Shown here: positions 61,147-64,000 of the stretch, piece after piece | Numbering within the stretch: the stretch's first letter is position 1 | How the letters are laid out: every line of letters starts with the position of its first letter | Source: Microvirga sp. VF16 | GTDB lineage: Bacteria > Pseudomonadota > Alphaproteobacteria > Rhizobiales > Beijerinckiaceae | Direction of reading: 5' to 3' | NCBI RefSeq assembly: GCF_016864375.1 | Contig: NZ_CP069356.1 | Coordinates: 1,302,001 to 1,366,000 of the forward strand | DNA: 64,000 bases | Position numbers and translations under genes: made by a program | The notes under the pieces: generated by a model | Seen by the model: only the letters and a program-made list of their open reading frames with translations | Databases searched by the model: none | What the model was told of the DNA's origin: nothing

Positions 61147-62357
61147 TATGCCCTCCCCCATGCTTGCTTGATCAAACTTTCAATTTCGCCGTTAACGTTG
61201 TTGAGTGCTTCCATGGCCCGATCGTAAGTTGATCGGCTGAAGTTCTCTCTGCCAACTTCATAAAGCGTTTGCTTCGTGAGGCCTGCATCCGAGATCGCGG
61301 TGCTCTTCAGCATCGGATAATTGAGAACGTGCTCCTCGAACATTGACCGCATGAAGGAAACCATTTGGTTCTGCGGCCCGTCGCCTGGCTCGTACCGCGT
61401 CACGAGATAGCGCATCCAGTCGTAGCCCGTGTTGCCGCCGGCGTTCGCCACGACCTCGAGTAGTTCCGATGTCATGATGAGGAATTGGCACATGGACATG
61501 ACGTCCAGCATCTGTGGATGCACCGTTACGAGGACAGCCGTTGCTGCGCACATCGCCGTCATAGTCAGAAACCCCAGCTGGGGCGGACAGTCGATTACGA
61601 TCACGTCGTACCGGTCCTGCACCTCCGACAAGGCGCTGTCGAGTCGTGTGAAGAATAGTCCCTGTCCAGGGCTGTCAGCGAGCGCCTTAGGCGTATCGTG
61701 CTCATACTCCATGAGCTCGATGTTGCCTGGAATGAGATCGAGATTCGGAAAGTAGGTTTGCTGGATAATCTCTGAGATAGGCCGTTTCTGATCATCATAG
61801 CGGATCGCGCCATATAAGGTTTGGTTCTCGCCGACATCGAATTCGGGCTGATAACCATGAAGGGCGGACAACGACGCCTGAGGATCAAGATCAATTGCGA
61901 GGGTCCGATAACCGTGAAGCGCGAGATGCTGCGCCAGATGAGCGGTGGTCGTAGTCTTGCCCGAACCACCTTTGAAATTAACCACGCAGATGACTTGGAG
62001 GTGCTCACCAGGGCGACGATGAGGAAGGTAGCGGCGACCGCCCTTTGCGCCCTCATCTAAAAGTGCGCGCAGCGCCGCGAGATCTTCGACTGTGTATAAA
62101 CGGCGACCGCCGCCAGTCACCTCCGGCTGCGGTCCCTTGCCTTCAAGATTGATGCGCCGAAGATAGCCGGGGTCGACGCCAAGCAGGTCCGCGACCTCGC
62201 TCGACGTGAACCTCCTCACCGTTTTCTTGGCAGTCGGGGGAAACAGCTTTAGCCGATGAGCTTGCAGCTTCTCAGAGAGTTCGCGCGCGTGTGCGCCGAC
62301 GAGCTTCTGGATGGCCGTATTCGGGTTAGTTTTTTTGAGCGTCGCGAGTGATGTCAC
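61146..62357 (-). CDS. repA: partition ATPase RepA (ParA family)
   Basis: 403 residues. N-terminal HTH part (VRRFTSSEVADLLGVDPGYL, GRRLYTVEDLAALRALL), deviant Walker A KGGSGKTTTTAHLAQHLAL, Walker A' LAIDLDPQASLSALHG and Walker B VIVIDCPPQLGFLTMTAM. With RepB and parS it segregates the plasmid, and it also represses the repABC operon. Confidence 0.97.
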   Translation of the reverse strand: MTSLATLKKTNPNTAIQKLVGAHARELSEKLQAHRLKLFPPTAKKTVRRFTSSEVADLLGVDPGYLRRINLEGKGPQPEVTGGGRRLYTVEDLAALRALLDEGAKGGRRYLPHRRPGEHLQVICVVNFKGGSGKTTTTAHLAQHLALHGYRTLAIDLDPQASLSALHGYQPEFDVGENQTLYGAIRYDDQKRPISEIIQQTYFPNLDLIPGNIELMEYEHDTPKALADSPGQGLFFTRLDSALSEVQDRYDVIVIDCPPQLGFLTMTAMCAATAVLVTVHPQMLDVMSMCQFLIMTSELLEVVANAGGNTGYDWMRYLVTRYEPGDGPQNQMVSFMRSMFEEHVLNYPMLKSTAISDAGLTKQTLYEVGRENFSRSTYDRAMEALNNVNGEIESLIKQAWGRA

Positions 62358-62512
62358 GATGGCAATCCGTTGATACGCTTCCGGCTAACAATAACGTTAA
62401 GTTTCGTGACCTTTACCTGATTCTACCCTGTGAGCAAGGACTTAAAGGTAAACGAATCCTTACCGGCACAAGATCCGGCGCAGCATTATCACAGCCGCTT
62501 TGAGGGCGGAAA
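62358..62512 (-). promoter_or_regulatory. repABC promoter/operator region
   Basis: About 155 bases before repA with inverted copies of CTTTACC (GACCTTTACCT at about 62409 and TAAAGGTAAAC at about 62443), a candidate RepA operator, and an AT-rich CTAACAATAACGTTAAG next to the gene. The parS at 62513 follows. Confidence 0.45.
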
Positions 62513-62528
62513 GTTGCCCGCGGGCAAC
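62513..62528. promoter_or_regulatory. parS site upstream of repA
   Basis: GTTGCCCGCGGGCAAC, a perfect 16-base palindrome matching the repABC parS consensus. Confidence 0.88.
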
Positions 62529-62580
62529 TTTCCCGCATGAAGGCGTAGCGAGAACGATCAGTGTACGGTGGCAACTTGCT

Positions 62581-62814
62581 TCAACTGACAATCGACTGCT
62601 TCTGCGCCGTCACTGAAAAATAGGCTGCGTTGCGTGCTCGATTGATAATGTCGAGCCCTAGCGCTTCTTCGTCGGTTCTATGTCTCTCATTGAGTACGAA
62701 GACTGAGGTGTCAGCGGAAGTTTCGATGGTCCACATGCCGCGATAGGCAGCGATCTTGCGAAGGTGCATAATGATAATGGTCGTCTCCGATTGGCGATGT
62801 TCTTCGCCGGGCAC
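62581..62814 (-). CDS. small hypothetical protein
   Basis: 77 residues; the part from MHLRKIAAYRGMWTIETSAD through ERHRTDEEALGLDIINRARN looks protein-like. No family recognised. Upstream of repA between two parS sites. The start is uncertain. Confidence 0.4.
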   Translation of the reverse strand: MPGEEHRQSETTIIIMHLRKIAAYRGMWTIETSADTSVFVLNERHRTDEEALGLDIINRARNAAYFSVTAQKQSIVS

Positions 62815-63168
62815 AAGGGTGTTGACGAACTTTTTCCCCTCTGCCGCCTCAGACTTCTCGAGTTTGCAGGCGACCAGCCCGTCTGGGGCATAGCTTCCCC
62901 TAATGCCATGATTGCAGACATGTGCTTGTTCACCGTTGGCCTTCTAGGTCCGCATCGATGGGGTCTCTGTCCCCAGAACATCGAGGGCCCATGTGTCTCT
63001 TGGCAGGCGACACCTTAAGCCTACGAAAGCGCTTACCATGCATAGGTTAGCTCCGTTCTGTGGGCTTAGTCGGGCAAGTCCGCAAATCCCCCGTCTTCCA
63101 CGATTGGGGATATCGGGCTTCGTCCGGTCGGCCTCCGCGATAGCGTTTGCTCTTGCGGAGAGGTTCGA

Positions 63169-63184
63169 GTTGCCCGCGGGCAAC
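63169..63184. promoter_or_regulatory. parS site
   Basis: GTTGCCCGCGGGCAAC, identical to the copy at 62513, about 640 bases further from repA. Confidence 0.85.
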
Positions 63185-63213
63185 TCTCGGGTTCACGCGC
63201 GACCGCCAGTTCT

Positions 63214-63501
63214 TCAACAAATCGAATCCGTAATGTTGCCCTCGATTTCGGCCCTGAATTGGGGCGTTGCAAAGGAACGCGCGAGACTTAGGGCGCCACC
63301 GACGAATAGATCCAGTACTTGATCCTCGACTGCTGCGACCCCGACGCCCACACGGGCTCGCTTAATGTGCCCTCGATTAAGAAGAGTCTGTTTGGTGATG
63401 TAGCACTGATCCTCAAATGAGCCGGGATCACTATTGTCGGATGGCGCGGACCGAAGCCCCCAAATTTGGCTGCGCCGAAAGCAGAGGCGGGGCGACGTCA
63501 T
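63214..63501 (-). CDS. hypothetical protein
   Basis: 95 residues. The C-terminal 60 (ITKQTLLNRGHIKRARVGVG, VAAVEDQVLDLFVGGALSLA, RSFATPQFRAEIEGNI) are protein-like; the N-terminal part is less so and the start is uncertain. Not recognised. Confidence 0.4.
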   Translation of the reverse strand: MTSPRLCFRRSQIWGLRSAPSDNSDPGSFEDQCYITKQTLLNRGHIKRARVGVGVAAVEDQVLDLFVGGALSLARSFATPQFRAEIEGNITDSIC

Positions 63502-63746
63502 CCAGTTCGACTGAAGAAAGAGCTTTACCAGCGGACATCATAGTGTCCGATAGACTACCTGCCTGGGTGCTGATCTTGCCTAGGTTCACTGTCCGTCCAG
63601 CACAAGGTTCAGGTGAGTGGCGGCACCCGATCATAGAGCATGAGGCACTATGAAACGCAGAGCCTTTACCCAATCCCTGCTGGTGTTACCCGCTGCCCCT
63701 CTTCCTTTGAGATCTCCATCTCTCAGCGAGGCACCGGGACGATGTC

Positions 63747-64000
63747 TTAGCCGGGCTTTGGCAGTGCCAGCCCAACCTTTCGCGCCCGGTCGAGTTGCTT
63801 CTTCACGGAGGAGGCTGACCATGTGAGGCCGCCACGCGGAGTGAGCTCCCGCATGCGCTCCAGCTGTGCGCCGATATCCCGCAGCGAGAGACTTGGGTCG
63901 GTCATGGCGATGCCGGCAATCAGCGTCATGAGGCGATCCTTTGGGTTCTTGCGTGGGGCAGGGCGGAGGAGGGCAGGGTCCGCCATATGCTGCGAGACGA
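63747..64000 (-). CDS. recombinase-like protein, C-terminal part (5' partial)
   Basis: The frame is open to the window edge (VSQHMADPALL...). DPSLSLRDIGAQLERMRELT, PRGGLTWSASSVKKQLDRAR resembles the C-terminal helix-turn-helix of serine resolvases/invertases, where LRxIAxxLNxxGxxTPRGGxWxxxxV is usual. ATG 63986 has no binding site, so the gene probably begins outside. Confidence 0.55.
   Translation of the reverse strand, partial: VSQHMADPALLRPAPRKNPKDRLMTLIAGIAMTDPSLSLRDIGAQLERMRELTPRGGLTWSASSVKKQLDRARKVGLALPKPG

Overview
The window reads as part of a large plasmid (or chromid) of an alphaproteobacterium of the Hyphomicrobiales, most likely a Methylobacteriaceae-type organism (Microvirga/Methylobacterium-like). 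The evidence is a complete repABC replication/partition locus at the right end (58795-62357) with a predicted antisense ctRNA and three parS palindromes; several DUF6894-type small proteins; a DUF1127 protein; ROSE-like RNA thermometers; and high GC content with alphaproteobacterial ribosome binding sites. The genus is inference; the repABC call is direct.

Layout. 1-9.7 kb: a partial epoxide-hydrolase-like enzyme, a BTLCP (transglutaminase-like) cysteine peptidase, a protein with a J-domain-like tail, a GH1 enzyme, a cyclic-nucleotide-domain/FAD oxidoreductase fusion, a VOC protein and two decayed genes (an internally deleted disulfide oxidoreductase and a frameshifted class III nucleotide cyclase). 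9.7-40 kb: an accessory metabolic region of small enzyme cassettes, most with their own regulator beside them: MocR with DUF1127-TauE; GlxA with GMC oxidoreductase, isochorismatase-like hydrolase, XapX, YtcJ-like amidohydrolase, DoxX and an epoxide hydrolase cut off by a MITE-like element; LysR with AzoR-DoxX; HxlR with an unknown protein, a cysteine hydrolase and an intact epoxide hydrolase; LysR with an AhpD-like protein, a PPOX-fold protein and DUF1348; LysR with SnoaL-SDR. IS1182, IS110 (one complete, one deleted) and several short repeats are interspersed.

39.6-51 kb: a small-protein and signalling region. It has two paralogous Crp/Fnr regulators with a shared upstream motif, four of the five DUF6894-like proteins, two single-pass membrane mini-proteins, a CheY-like receiver, a cold-shock protein, and an RsbQ-like hydrolase translationally coupled to a PAS hybrid histidine kinase. 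51.5-53.3 kb: an IS256 element and a lone 3' half of tRNA-Lys, a likely integration scar. 53.5-57.9 kb: a minus-strand stress cluster with two Hsp20 proteins, a ribosome hibernation factor, paralogous small proteins and two ROSE-like thermometers. 58.8-62.4 kb: repABC. The right edge has parS, short hypothetical genes and the C-terminal part of a recombinase-like gene.

Taken together, the window looks like a plasmid stress and detoxification segment. Enzymes for epoxides, quinones/azo compounds, aldehydes and peroxides sit beside proteostasis and ribosome-protection genes and several sensors. Insertion sequences, MITE-like elements and many pseudogenes show ongoing turnover.
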